A stretch of DNA of 64,000 nucleotides from an uncultured Lachnospiraceae bacterium (lineage in GTDB: Bacteria; Bacillota; Clostridia; Lachnospirales; Lachnospiraceae). The stretch covers positions 62,001 to 126,000 of the forward strand of contig CAJTSD010000005.1 of NCBI GenBank assembly GCA_910578795.1, in the 5' to 3' direction. Below, piece by piece: positions 21,896 through 31,094 of the stretch. Each line of letters opens with the position of its first letter. The stretch's first letter is position 1. The position numbers and the translations under genes are program-made. Under the pieces are notes generated by a model. That model saw nothing but the letters and a program-made list of their open reading frames with translations. It searched no databases and had not been told where the DNA came from.

Positions 21896-23215
21896 ATGTA
21901 TAGAGAAATATCAAAATTAATTATGTACGGAGATTTGGACGAAAACTGTATCCTTTATCAGATGGGGGAGATTTTCCGGCGCAATTACGAGAAAACAAGC
22001 TCAAAGCCGACCTTAATAAAGGATATTTACACACAAATCAAACGGCTCTTAATCGTTGCGACGGATTATGGCTTTAATTACAACTTATGGCAGAACTATC
22101 TGACGTTTTATCTTGTGACAAATGAAAATCCGTTCAGCATTACTTGCGAAAAAGTCGGCGCAAATGAGGGCAGCGTGAATCATTTTGCAAAGAATGATTT
22201 TAAAGTGTTTTACAACCTGTTTCATTTTGATTTTTCCACAATTGAAAAAGAACTTGGCATCGACTGCTTTTCGCAGCTTTCCAACTATAAGGCAATCGGG
22301 AAAAAGGAGCTTATGTACAACAAAAACGTCAGTGAAAAGATTATTGACCTTAGTGCAGAGCTTGAAATGGCGGCGGATGAGAATGAGTTTTTTGACAGCG
22401 TGACCGCATTTTATAAAGCGTATGGCGTCGGAATGTTTGGTCTGAATAAGGCATTTCGCATCAAGGAAAGCGGTCATGGAACAGATGTCGAGTTTGTGGC
22501 AATCAACAATATGGATAAGGTGATGCTGGATGATTTAATCGGCTACGAAATCCAAAAGAAGAAGCTTATCGACAACACGAAAGCGTTTGTGGAAGGGAAG
22601 AAGGCAAACAATGTGCTTTTGTTTGGCGACAGCGGCACAGGCAAATCCACAAGCATCAAAGCAATTGTGAATGAATTTTATCCGCAGGGACTGCGCATGA
22701 TTGAGATTTATAAGCATCAGTTTCAAGATTTGTCCAATGTGATTGCACAGATTAAAAACAGAAATTACCGTTTTATCATTTACATGGACGACCTTTCTTT
22801 TGAGGAGTTTGAAACGGAATATAAGTTTTTAAAGGCGGTCATCGAGGGCGGTGTGGAAACGAAACCGGATAATATCTTAATTTATGCTACCTCAAACCGC
22901 AGACACCTGATTAAGGAAACGTGGAGCGACAGAAGCGATGTCAAGGTTCAAAACGGTATGCATCAGTCCGACACAATGGAGGAAAAACTTTCTTTGGTGA
23001 ACCGCTTTGGCGTGACAATCAACTATTCCAAGCCTTCGCAGAAAGAATATTTCAACATTGTAATCGAACTTGCGCACAGGCAGGGAATCACAATGTCGGA
23101 TGATGAGCTGCGTGCGGAGGCAAACAAGTGGGAGTTAAGCCACGGAGGTATTTCGGGGCGTACCGCGCAGCAGTTTGTGAATTACCTTGCAGGATTTGAG
23201 GAACATCTCAAATAA
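21896..23215 (+). CDS. DUF815-family AAA+ ATPase
   Basis: 439 aa. N-terminal 200 residues are helical without known motif. The ATPase core has Walker A GDSGTGKST near residue 244, Walker B region FIIYMDDLSFE near 289, and sensor-like YATSNRRHL near 325. The combination MDDLSFE with TSNRRHLI is typical of DUF815, widespread in bacteria with no settled role. RBS AAAGGAG. It stands alone between tcdA and the ABC exporter. Confidence 0.88.
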   Translation: MYREISKLIMYGDLDENCILYQMGEIFRRNYEKTSSKPTLIKDIYTQIKRLLIVATDYGFNYNLWQNYLTFYLVTNENPFSITCEKVGANEGSVNHFAKNDFKVFYNLFHFDFSTIEKELGIDCFSQLSNYKAIGKKELMYNKNVSEKIIDLSAELEMAADENEFFDSVTAFYKAYGVGMFGLNKAFRIKESGHGTDVEFVAINNMDKVMLDDLIGYEIQKKKLIDNTKAFVEGKKANNVLLFGDSGTGKSTSIKAIVNEFYPQGLRMIEIYKHQFQDLSNVIAQIKNRNYRFIIYMDDLSFEEFETEYKFLKAVIEGGVETKPDNILIYATSNRRHLIKETWSDRSDVKVQNGMHQSDTMEEKLSLVNRFGVTINYSKPSQKEYFNIVIELAHRQGITMSDDELRAEANKWELSHGGISGRTAQQFVNYLAGFEEHLK

Positions 23216-23225
23216 AAAGGAAGAT

Positions 23226-23255
23226 TTGGACACACAAAAAACACATTTTTATCAT
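23226..23255 (+). promoter_or_regulatory. Putative promoter of the Gld-like ABC operon
   Basis: TTGGAC (23226-23231), 18 bp, TATCAT (23250-23255). Confidence 0.4.
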
Positions 23256-23334
23256 ACTTTAATCAAATTTTATGCATACAATGGTAATCGATACAGAATT
23301 TGGAAAATCGGACTGTATCAGGGAGGTATCATAA

Positions 23335-24306
23335 TTGATTGAAGTAAAAAATCTAACAAAAAAATATGGAACCCATATAGCCGTAGATAACTTGTCTTTT
23401 CGCGTGGAGCGGGGCATGGTCTACGGCTTTTTGGGTCCGAACGGAGCGGGGAAATCCACGACAATGAATATGATGACAGGTTACATAGCAGCGACAGGCG
23501 GCACGGTATGTATCAATGGATATGATATTTTAAAAGAGCCGAAGAAGGCAAAGAAGTGCATCGGCTACCTGCCGGAACAGCCGCCTGTTTATCAGGATAT
23601 GACAGTTTGGGAGTACTTGGATTTTGCGGCGCAATTAAAGCAGGTGAAAAAACCGGAGCGCAGAAAACAGCTTGAAACAATCATAGAGCAGATGCAGGTT
23701 TTTGAGGTAAAAGACCAATTAATCAAAAATCTCTCAAAGGGTTATAAACAGAGGGTAGGATTTGCGCAGGCGATTATCGGTTATCCGGAGGTGATCATAT
23801 TGGATGAGCCGATGACAGGATTGGATCCGAAACAGATTATTGAAATCAGGACGTTGATTAAGGAGCTCTCCCGAACGCATACGATTATCCTGAGCTCGCA
23901 TATTCTGTCGGAGGTCAGCGCAGTGTGTGACTATATTCTGATTATTTCCAAAGGAAAGCTTGTGGCAAGCGACACTCCGGAGGGATTAATGACGCTGATG
24001 AAGGGGGGCAGGCAGTTGGAGCTTTGTGTGTGTGGAACGGAAGACAAACTTTGTGAAATATTAAATAATATTAGGGAGATTGATCATTTTGTGATCGAAA
24101 ACGGAAAAAAGGAAGAGGAATGCAATGCAATCATTCGGGTTGGTGCGGAGTCTGATATCAGAAAGGAGTTGTTTTACAGACTTGCGTCGGCTGATATGCC
24201 GATTATGAGGCTTGGTATTTCTGAAAAATCGCTGGAGGATGTTTTTTTGGAGCTTACAGGGGATGGAATGGAAACGGAGGTGATGGAAGATGGGAGCAGT
24301 CTTTAA
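23335..24306 (+). CDS. ABC exporter ATP-binding protein (GldA/Nod-factor-export type)
   Basis: 323 aa from TTG 23335 behind GGGAGG. Walker A GPNGAGKST near residue 35, Q loop GYLPEQPPVY, signature LSKGYKQR near 133, Walker B VIILDEPMTGLDP near 154, and the switch His SSHILSE near 187. A C-terminal accessory domain of about 100 residues follows. It is paired with the fused permease that overlaps it by 17 nt. The pair resembles GldA-GldF/G systems; substrate unknown. Confidence 0.9.
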   Translation: MIEVKNLTKKYGTHIAVDNLSFRVERGMVYGFLGPNGAGKSTTMNMMTGYIAATGGTVCINGYDILKEPKKAKKCIGYLPEQPPVYQDMTVWEYLDFAAQLKQVKKPERRKQLETIIEQMQVFEVKDQLIKNLSKGYKQRVGFAQAIIGYPEVIILDEPMTGLDPKQIIEIRTLIKELSRTHTIILSSHILSEVSAVCDYILIISKGKLVASDTPEGLMTLMKGGRQLELCVCGTEDKLCEILNNIREIDHFVIENGKKEEECNAIIRVGAESDIRKELFYRLASADMPIMRLGISEKSLEDVFLELTGDGMETEVMEDGSSL

Positions 24307-26455
24307 AAAGGAATTCATGTCTTACCTTCATAGCGTTACAGGCTGGCTTTTTATGGCGCTTACAATCTGTTTTTTTGCAATGTATTCCTCTGTTTATAAT
24401 TTTACGTACGGAACACCGTACATTGCATACGCATTTGATGCGGTTTTAATCGTGTTTTTCATTACGGTTCCGCTTCTTTCCATGCGGGTTATGGCAGATG
24501 AACGCAGGCACAGGACAGACCAGCTGCTGATTACGTCACCGGTTGGTGTTGGGAAAATCGTGCTTGGGAAATATCTTGCGATGGCGGCAATTTTTATGAC
24601 ACCGCTGCTGCTTTTTAGCGCTCTGCCGTTTTTCTTAAGCAGCTACGGGACAGTGCCGATGGCGGAGAATTTTGTGGCAATTCTCGCATTTGCACTTTAC
24701 GGACTTGCAGCGATTGCAGTGGGGCTGTTTTTATCAAGCCTTACGGAGAACGTGGTGATAGCTGCTGTTTTAACCTTTGTTGTATTGTTTTTGACGTATA
24801 TGATGCAGGGAATCGAGAGTCTGATTTCGACTACAGGAAATACAGTTACAAAATTTTTGGGTATATTTGATTTTTACTCGCATTATAGCAGTATGATTAG
24901 TTCCGTGTCGGATGTGACGGGAAACAGCAGGCTGACTACGGTGTTTGACCTTACCAGCATTGTTTATTTTATATCGGTAATTATGCTGATGCTGTTTTTG
25001 ACCACGCAGTCCGTTCAGAAACGACGTTATACGATATCGGTAAAGAATTTTGCGATTGGGGCATATAGCAGTATTGCAACGGTGGTTGTACTTGCTTTGA
25101 CCATAGGCGTCAATTTAGCAGCTGGGGCGTTGCCGTCAAATTATACATCTGTTGACGTGACGGCAAATAAGTTGTATGGGATTACGGAGCAGACGAGAGC
25201 AGTTGTAAAAGGATTGACACAGGACGTAACGATTTATGTGTATGCGGCAAAAGAGAATGCAGACGGCGTGCTTGCGCAGACTTTGGATCGGTATCAGGAA
25301 TTGTCAAAGTATATTCAGGTTACTTATGTCGATCCGCTCCAGGATCCGAACTTTACAGACAAATACACAACCGATGACATTTCCCAAAACAGCATCATTG
25401 TTGAAACCGATAAGCGCAGTAAAGTTATTGATTATTATGATTTATATGAAATGCAGATGGATTACGCAACATATTCCCAAAGTGTAACAGGCTATGACGG
25501 CGAGGGGCAGATTACAAGCGCAATTTCTTATTGTACCAGCGATGATATGCCGAAAGTCTATTTTATTGCCGGACATAACGAATATGTGTTTGATAACGGG
25601 TTTATAACGGCGATTGAAAAGGAAAACATTGATTATGAAACGATTAGCCTGATAGAATATGATGCCATTCCCGAGGATGCACAGTGTATTATTGTCCATG
25701 CACCTGAAAATGACTTTTCGGAAGATGACGCAGATAAGGTAATTGCATACCTGAACAACGGGGGAATGGTTCTTATGACAACGGAATATGTGCAGGAAAC
25801 ACAGCCCAATTATGAGCGGATTCTGTCGGAATTTGGAATGACACTTCAGCGTGGAATGGTTGCCGAAAATAATACGGCAGGATATTATCAGATGCCCTTT
25901 TATCTCCTGCCCAATATAGAAACTGCCGAAGAAACAAGTGGACTGACAGGGGCGCATCGTTATGTTATGGCACCCTTTTCACAAAGCGTAACAGTTCCGG
26001 AAAACAGCGTTGAAAATATGACATACACGAAGCTGCTGACGACTTCCGCTCAGGCGGTATTAAAGAGTGGAGAAAAGCAGGTGACCACGTATGAAAAGGA
26101 AGAAGGCGATTTAGAGGGACCGTTTTGCGTCGGTGTGAAAGCACAAAAGGAACTTGACAGCGGTGTGGGAACACTTTATGTCTTTACAAGCGCGCAGATG
26201 TTTACAGATTATTATGACAGTGCCGTCGCAGGAAACAATAAGCAGCTTTTCACAAACATTATGGGAACAATTGCAGGGCATGAAGTCAGTGTATCGATTC
26301 CCGTAAAGAGCTACGGGCTTGAACTGCTTACAATTCCGGCACGGACTGCATATCTGTATAGGGCTGTTTTTATGGTGATTGTACCGCTTGGATTTTTAGC
26401 GCTGGGACTTGCAATTTGGCTGTTGCGCGTGCGCAATAAAAAATGCGCAGGATAA
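24290..26455 (+). CDS. Fused ABC permease / GldG-like auxiliary protein
   Basis: 721 aa. Residues 1-245 are an ABC-2 type permease with six hydrophobic segments (FKKEFMSYLHSVTGWLF..., MADERRHRTDQLLITSPV). Residues 250-700 form the GldG-like extracytoplasmic domain (VDVTANKLYGITEQTRAVVKGL, DDMPKVYFIAGHNEY) with a closing transmembrane helix and basic end. Bacteroidetes GldF and GldG are separate, while fused versions are seen in clostridia. The DUF4340 gene that often follows is missing here. Starts at ATG 24290 inside the ATPase gene. Confidence 0.88.
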   Translation: MGAVFKKEFMSYLHSVTGWLFMALTICFFAMYSSVYNFTYGTPYIAYAFDAVLIVFFITVPLLSMRVMADERRHRTDQLLITSPVGVGKIVLGKYLAMAAIFMTPLLLFSALPFFLSSYGTVPMAENFVAILAFALYGLAAIAVGLFLSSLTENVVIAAVLTFVVLFLTYMMQGIESLISTTGNTVTKFLGIFDFYSHYSSMISSVSDVTGNSRLTTVFDLTSIVYFISVIMLMLFLTTQSVQKRRYTISVKNFAIGAYSSIATVVVLALTIGVNLAAGALPSNYTSVDVTANKLYGITEQTRAVVKGLTQDVTIYVYAAKENADGVLAQTLDRYQELSKYIQVTYVDPLQDPNFTDKYTTDDISQNSIIVETDKRSKVIDYYDLYEMQMDYATYSQSVTGYDGEGQITSAISYCTSDDMPKVYFIAGHNEYVFDNGFITAIEKENIDYETISLIEYDAIPEDAQCIIVHAPENDFSEDDADKVIAYLNNGGMVLMTTEYVQETQPNYERILSEFGMTLQRGMVAENNTAGYYQMPFYLLPNIETAEETSGLTGAHRYVMAPFSQSVTVPENSVENMTYTKLLTTSAQAVLKSGEKQVTTYEKEEGDLEGPFCVGVKAQKELDSGVGTLYVFTSAQMFTDYYDSAVAGNNKQLFTNIMGTIAGHEVSVSIPVKSYGLELLTIPARTAYLYRAVFMVIVPLGFLALGLAIWLLRVRNKKCAG

Positions 26456-26567
26456 AAGTAAAAAATAGGATTGTAAAATGCCCAAAGGATAGTTTATAAT
26501 GTAACATGGTAGTTTATTGAAAAAGGCTCTTGACAGCCATACTACAAAGGAAGAGGAAAATGAAAAA

Positions 26568-28358
26568 ATGGGCATCACATCTATTTTAGCGCTGCTTAGC
26601 GGAGTGGCGTTGTTTCTGTTTGGCATGTCGCTTATGGGCGACGGATTGAAAAAGGCGGCAGGAGAGAAGCTGGAACTGATTTTATATAAGCTGACAAGTA
26701 CGCCGATTAAGGGAGTATTATTAGGCGCGGCAGTTACGGCAGTCATTCAGTCTTCATCAGCCACGACGGTTATGGTAGTGGGTTTTGTAAATTCCGGCAT
26801 GATGAAGGTTGCACAGGCGATTGGCATCATTATGGGTGCCAATATCGGTACCAGTATTACGGGCTGGATTTTATGCTTATCTTATATTGAAGGTTCGAGC
26901 GGGATTGCGCAGCTTTTGTCAACGGCAACAATTTCAGCGGTTGTTTCGATTATCGGTATTTTGTTTAAGACGGTATCCAAGAAATCTACATATAAAAACG
27001 TAGGAGATATTATGCTTGGATTTTCCATCCTTATGGTGGGAATGCAGAGTATGAGCGGCGCTGTTTCGCCCTTAAAAGAAAACGAGCATTTTGTAAATAT
27101 GCTTACGATGTTCTCGAATCCAATTATGGGTATTCTTGTGGGTATTTTGTTTACTGCGGTTTTGCAAAGCGCATCTGCTTCCATCGGTATTTTACAGGCG
27201 CTTTCCGTGACCGGTGCGATTAGCTTTGCGACCGCTTTTCCGATTACAATGGGTATCGGCGTCGGTGCAGCTTGCCCTGTACTTTTGTCTTCTATTGGAA
27301 CGAATAAGAATGGCAAGAGAACGGCGTTGATTTATCTGATGAACGATCTGTTCGGTATGCTGTTTTGGTCGATTACATTTTACCTGGTTCATGCCATTGT
27401 GCATTTTAAATTTCTTGATCTGAAAATGACGCCGATTACAATTGCAATGCTTAATACCGTGTTCCGGCTTGCAACAGTAGTGATTCTGTTCCCGTTTATC
27501 AAATGGATTGAACGGCTTGTTTTTGCGCTTGTTAAAGACAGTGCGGAAGACAGGGAAGATCAGGCGGATTTCGATTTGCTTGAGGAGCGTTTCCTAAATT
27601 ATCCGGCGCTTGCAATTGGGCAAAGTCATACAGCGGCAAGTGGCATGGTAAAGAAGGCAAGGAAAAATATTCAGCGTGCAATGGGGCTGTTTGAGGATTA
27701 TGCGGATGAACGCTACAATAAGGTTCAGGAGAAGGAAAACCTGATTGATAAGTATGAGGATAAGCTGGGGACGTATCTGATGCAGCTTACCGGACGCGAT
27801 ATGACGGAGAGCCAATCGAAACAGGTGTCCATTTTGCTGCATACAATCAGCGATTTTGAGCGTTTGGGTGATCATGCGGTGAATCTGTCCAAGTCGGCAA
27901 ACGAGCTGCATGAGAAAAAAATCAGCTTCTCGGAAGAAGCGCTTTATGAACTTAGCGTGCTAAGCGGTGCGGTGAAGGAAATTCTTGACTTGACGGTGAA
28001 ATCGTTTAGTGATGACGATATTTATATGGCGCTTAGAGTGGAACCGCTCCGGGAATTAATCAATGTGCTCTGCAACGAGTTGAAATCAAGGCACATTATC
28101 CGGCTGAAAAACGGGAAATGCGAAATGAAACAGGGGTTTGCCTTTAATAACATACTGACGGACTTTGAAAGGATTGGTGCACACTGCTCCAATGTGGCGC
28201 TGGCGCTTCTTGAGCTGGAAGCAGAGGATTTTGATACCCATGAATATCAAAAGAGCATCCGGGAAACGAACAATGAGCTTTACACGTCGTTCTATGAGGA
28301 TTACGAGGAACGGTATAATATTAATAAATTTAAAAAATGGAGAAAGAGTAAGCAATGA
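26568..28358 (+). CDS. Na+/phosphate cotransporter family protein with PhoU-like tail
   Basis: 596 aa from ATG 26568 with AGAGGAAA upstream. Two inverted NptA-type repeats, each with the QSSS-like motif: AVIQSSSATTVMVVGF near residue 58 and AVLQSASASIGIL near 198. About eight membrane helices end near 330; a cytoplasmic helical PhoU-like domain follows (LLHTISDFERLGDHAVNLSKSA near 425). Predicted sodium-driven phosphate uptake or export. No Pho box or pst genes nearby. It ends four bases into the next gene. Confidence 0.92.
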   Translation: MGITSILALLSGVALFLFGMSLMGDGLKKAAGEKLELILYKLTSTPIKGVLLGAAVTAVIQSSSATTVMVVGFVNSGMMKVAQAIGIIMGANIGTSITGWILCLSYIEGSSGIAQLLSTATISAVVSIIGILFKTVSKKSTYKNVGDIMLGFSILMVGMQSMSGAVSPLKENEHFVNMLTMFSNPIMGILVGILFTAVLQSASASIGILQALSVTGAISFATAFPITMGIGVGAACPVLLSSIGTNKNGKRTALIYLMNDLFGMLFWSITFYLVHAIVHFKFLDLKMTPITIAMLNTVFRLATVVILFPFIKWIERLVFALVKDSAEDREDQADFDLLEERFLNYPALAIGQSHTAASGMVKKARKNIQRAMGLFEDYADERYNKVQEKENLIDKYEDKLGTYLMQLTGRDMTESQSKQVSILLHTISDFERLGDHAVNLSKSANELHEKKISFSEEALYELSVLSGAVKEILDLTVKSFSDDDIYMALRVEPLRELINVLCNELKSRHIIRLKNGKCEMKQGFAFNNILTDFERIGAHCSNVALALLELEAEDFDTHEYQKSIRETNNELYTSFYEDYEERYNINKFKKWRKSKQ

Positions 28359-29089
28359 AAAAAGTCCGGTACCGGAAACTGGATGGTATAAGAGGCATCG
28401 CATTTCTGAATATGATTGCGTTTCATGCGGCTTGGGATTTGGTCTATATCTATGGTTTCCAATGGGATTGGTATCAGTCCAGGGGAGGATATCTTTGGCA
28501 GCAGGGGATTTGCTGGACCTTTATAATTCTCTCCGGCTTCTGCCTGCCGCTTGGAAAGCATCCGGTCAGGAGAGGACTGACAGTATTTTGCGCAGGTGCG
28601 GTTATCACAATTGTGACACTTGTGTTTATGCCGCAGAACAGGGTTGTTTTTGGCGTCCTTACCCTGATTGGATCCTGCATGATGATTGTGGGGGCGCTTG
28701 ATTGGCTGCTGAAAAAGGCAGCGCCGATACCAGGATTGTTAATCAGTGCGCTGCTTTTTGGCGTGACACGAAATGTAAATGCGGGATGGCTTGGTTTTGA
28801 GTCAGTTCGCTTATGTGCAGTACCCAAAGCGTTTTATGCAGATATGATAACAACATATCTTGGATTTCCCGAGAAAAATTTTTATTCCACGGATTACTTT
28901 TCAATCATTCCGTGGCTGTTTCTTTTTCTGTCAGGATATTACTTGTTTCGTTTTTGCGAACGTTCAGAAAGGCTTGGCATGTTTGAAAAGGGGCTGTTTG
29001 TGCCGATAGAATGGATAGGAAAACATTCACTTCTGATTTATATGATTCATCAGCCTGTACTCTATTTGTTTTTTGAAGTTCTTTTTTGA
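28355..29089 (+). CDS. DUF1624/heparan-alpha-glucosaminide N-acetyltransferase-like membrane protein
   Basis: 244 aa, six to seven membrane segments. The start RYRKLDGIRGIAFLNMIAFHAAWDL matches the first helix of acyltransferase-3/YeiB-related membrane acetyltransferases (DUF1624), with the His in the first transmembrane segment. IGKHSLLIYMIHQPVLYLFF near the C-terminus is also typical. Probably transfers acyl groups to a surface carbohydrate. ATG overlaps the stop of the upstream gene by 4 nt, so it is co-translated with the phosphate transporter. Confidence 0.85.
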   Translation: MKKVRYRKLDGIRGIAFLNMIAFHAAWDLVYIYGFQWDWYQSRGGYLWQQGICWTFIILSGFCLPLGKHPVRRGLTVFCAGAVITIVTLVFMPQNRVVFGVLTLIGSCMMIVGALDWLLKKAAPIPGLLISALLFGVTRNVNAGWLGFESVRLCAVPKAFYADMITTYLGFPEKNFYSTDYFSIIPWLFLFLSGYYLFRFCERSERLGMFEKGLFVPIEWIGKHSLLIYMIHQPVLYLFFEVLF

Positions 29090-29134
29090 CAGGGGTTTAT
29101 TGTCAAATTTTTATTGCCAAATGAAAAATATTTC

Positions 29135-29163
29135 TTGACTTTACTACACTAATGTGATAGCCT
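29135..29163 (+). promoter_or_regulatory. Putative promoter of the opp operon
   Basis: TTGACT (29135-29140), 17 bp, TAGCCT (29158-29163). The -10 is weak, so an activator may help, or a shifted -10 may be used. Confidence 0.45.
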
Positions 29164-29169
29164 AAAAAA

Positions 29170-29214
29170 GACGTAAAGGAGCGCCATTAATATGAGCACG
29201 CGCTCTTTTACGTC
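29170..29214 (+). promoter_or_regulatory. 15-bp hairpin in the oppA leader
   Basis: GACGTAAAGGAGCGC (29170-29184) pairs along its full length with GCGCTCTTTTACGTC (29200-29214), one G-U pair, 15-nt loop. It falls at or near the predicted 5' end of the mRNA, with no U-run after it, so it is more likely an mRNA stabiliser than a terminator. Confidence 0.65.
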
Positions 29215-29239
29215 CAAATTGTTTAAGGAGGAATTTATT

Positions 29240-30982
29240 ATGAAAAAGGCAAAGGCTTTTTTGGCTGTCGCAATGGCCGTTACCCTCACAGTGGGTTTGA
29301 CAGGCTGCGGTGGCAGCGCTGACACTTCAGCACCGGCTGTGGATGCTCCGGCGCAGAACAATGCAGACACGCAGGCAGCGCCCGCGGATAACAGTGGTAC
29401 GGCAGCGCCTGCAGAAACAGAGGCAGCAGGCACATCGGATTTGAATGTTATGCTTGAAACGCCTGTAGAGTCGCTGGATCCCCAGCAGGCAACAGACGGT
29501 ACTTCATTTGAGGTTATCGCAAACTTTACGGACGGTCTGATGCAGATGGACGCAGATGGACAGGCTATAAACGCACTTGCGGAGAGCTATGAGCTTTCTG
29601 ACGACGGTCTTACATACACCTTCCATATCCGTGAGGATGCAAACTGGAGCAATGGAACACCTGTTACGGCGGCGGATTTCGTGTTCGCATGGCAGAGAGC
29701 CGTTGATCCGGCTGTTGCATCAGAGTATGCATATATGCTCAGTGATATCGGACAGATTAAGAATGCCGCAGAGATTATTGCAGGCGAAGCGGACAAGAGC
29801 GAGCTTGGCGTTACGGCAGTAGACGAAAAGACACTTCAGGTAGAGTTAAACGTACCTGTAAGCTATTTTCTTTCATTAATGTATTTCCCGACCTATTATC
29901 CGGTAAATGAGGAGTTCTTTACTTCCTGCGGAGATACCTATGCGACAAGTCCGGAAACAGTTCTTTCAAACGGCGCGTTTATTATGGACTCTTATGAGCC
30001 GGCGGCAACGGCGTTCCATCTGACAAAGAACAATGATTACTATGATGCGGCACGCATTCAGCTTCCGGGGTTAAATTATCAGGTTATCCAGGATTCACAG
30101 CAGGCGCTGATGAGCTATCAGACAGGCGCGCTTGACACAACGCTTGTAAACGGTGAGCAGGTAGATCAGGTAAAGGATGACCCTGAGTTTATGGCAATCG
30201 GAGCAGGATACTTATGGTATGTTGCACCGAATGTTGACGGAGTGGAAGAGCTGGCAAACTTAAATATCCGTCTTGCGCTGACACACGCAATCAATCGTGA
30301 ATCAATCACGACAGATGTATTAAAGGATGGTTCCGCTCCGACTTATACGGCAGTGCCAATGGATTTTGCGGCAGGTCCTGACGGTTCAGACTATGCTGAG
30401 GATCAGACAAGATATGCGGATGTCTGCGCATATGATGTGGACAAGGCGCTTGAGTGCTGGAACGCAGGTCTTGCAGAGCTGGGCGTAAGCGAAATTACAC
30501 TTGACATGGTAGTAGATGCCGACGACGCACCGCAAAAGGTTGCACAGGTATTAAAGGAGCAGTGGGAAACAACACTTCCCGGCTTTACGGTAAACCTTGT
30601 TGTTGAGCCGAAGAAGCAGAGAGTGGAGGATCTTCAGAACGGAAACTTCGAGCTTGGATTAACACGCTGGGGACCGGACTACGCTGACCCGATGACATAT
30701 CTTGGAATGTGGATTACAGACAACTCAAACAACTATGGATTATGGAGTAACGCTGAGTATGATGCAATCATTGACGAGTGCACAACAGGCGACCTTTGTA
30801 CAGACGCAGAAGGACGTTGGGCAAGACTGTATGATGCGGAGAAGCTTGTGATGGACGAGGCAGTGATCTTCCCGCTCTATACGCAGTGTAACGCGGAAAT
30901 GATGTCTTCTAAGGTTACAGGCGTTGAGTTCCATCCGGTTGCAATCAACAGAGTATATAAGAGCGCAGTGAAATCTGAGTAA
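29240..30982 (+). CDS. oppA: Oligopeptide ABC transporter substrate-binding lipoprotein
   Basis: 580 aa from ATG 29240 behind AAGGAGG. Signal peptide with lipobox ending at Cys23 (LTGC), an Ala/Thr/Glu linker, then a family 5 solute-binding fold: TPVESLDPQQATDGTSFEV, YTFHIREDANWSNGTPVTAADFVFAWQRAVDP, RLALTHAINRESI, and RWGPDYADPMTYLGMW. It captures peptides outside the membrane and passes them to OppBCDF. First gene of oppABCDF, followed by a stem-loop that should favour high OppA levels relative to the membrane parts. Confidence 0.95.
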   Translation: MKKAKAFLAVAMAVTLTVGLTGCGGSADTSAPAVDAPAQNNADTQAAPADNSGTAAPAETEAAGTSDLNVMLETPVESLDPQQATDGTSFEVIANFTDGLMQMDADGQAINALAESYELSDDGLTYTFHIREDANWSNGTPVTAADFVFAWQRAVDPAVASEYAYMLSDIGQIKNAAEIIAGEADKSELGVTAVDEKTLQVELNVPVSYFLSLMYFPTYYPVNEEFFTSCGDTYATSPETVLSNGAFIMDSYEPAATAFHLTKNNDYYDAARIQLPGLNYQVIQDSQQALMSYQTGALDTTLVNGEQVDQVKDDPEFMAIGAGYLWYVAPNVDGVEELANLNIRLALTHAINRESITTDVLKDGSAPTYTAVPMDFAAGPDGSDYAEDQTRYADVCAYDVDKALECWNAGLAELGVSEITLDMVVDADDAPQKVAQVLKEQWETTLPGFTVNLVVEPKKQRVEDLQNGNFELGLTRWGPDYADPMTYLGMWITDNSNNYGLWSNAEYDAIIDECTTGDLCTDAEGRWARLYDAEKLVMDEAVIFPLYTQCNAEMMSSKVTGVEFHPVAINRVYKSAVKSE

Positions 30983-31004
30983 TCAGTTTCATAAAACGAG
31001 GTGG

Positions 31005-31039
31005 AAACCGCACTGGAGTAGGTTTACTTAGTGCGGTTT
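31005..31039 (+). terminator. Intercistronic stem-loop between oppA and oppB
   Basis: AAACCGCACT (31005-31014) pairs with AGTGCGGTTT (31030-31039), followed by TGCC. It probably acts as a partial terminator or 3' end protector for oppA mRNA rather than the operon end. Confidence 0.6.
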
Positions 31040-31094
31040 TGCCGCCTTTATAACTTTAACACTTTATCAAGAAAAAGCATAAGGAGGCAGAACT

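Noticed and set aside
30983..31094. End of a transcription unit between oppA and oppB
   Set aside because: The stem-loop lacks a proper U-run, and oppBCDF follows without a promoter of its own.
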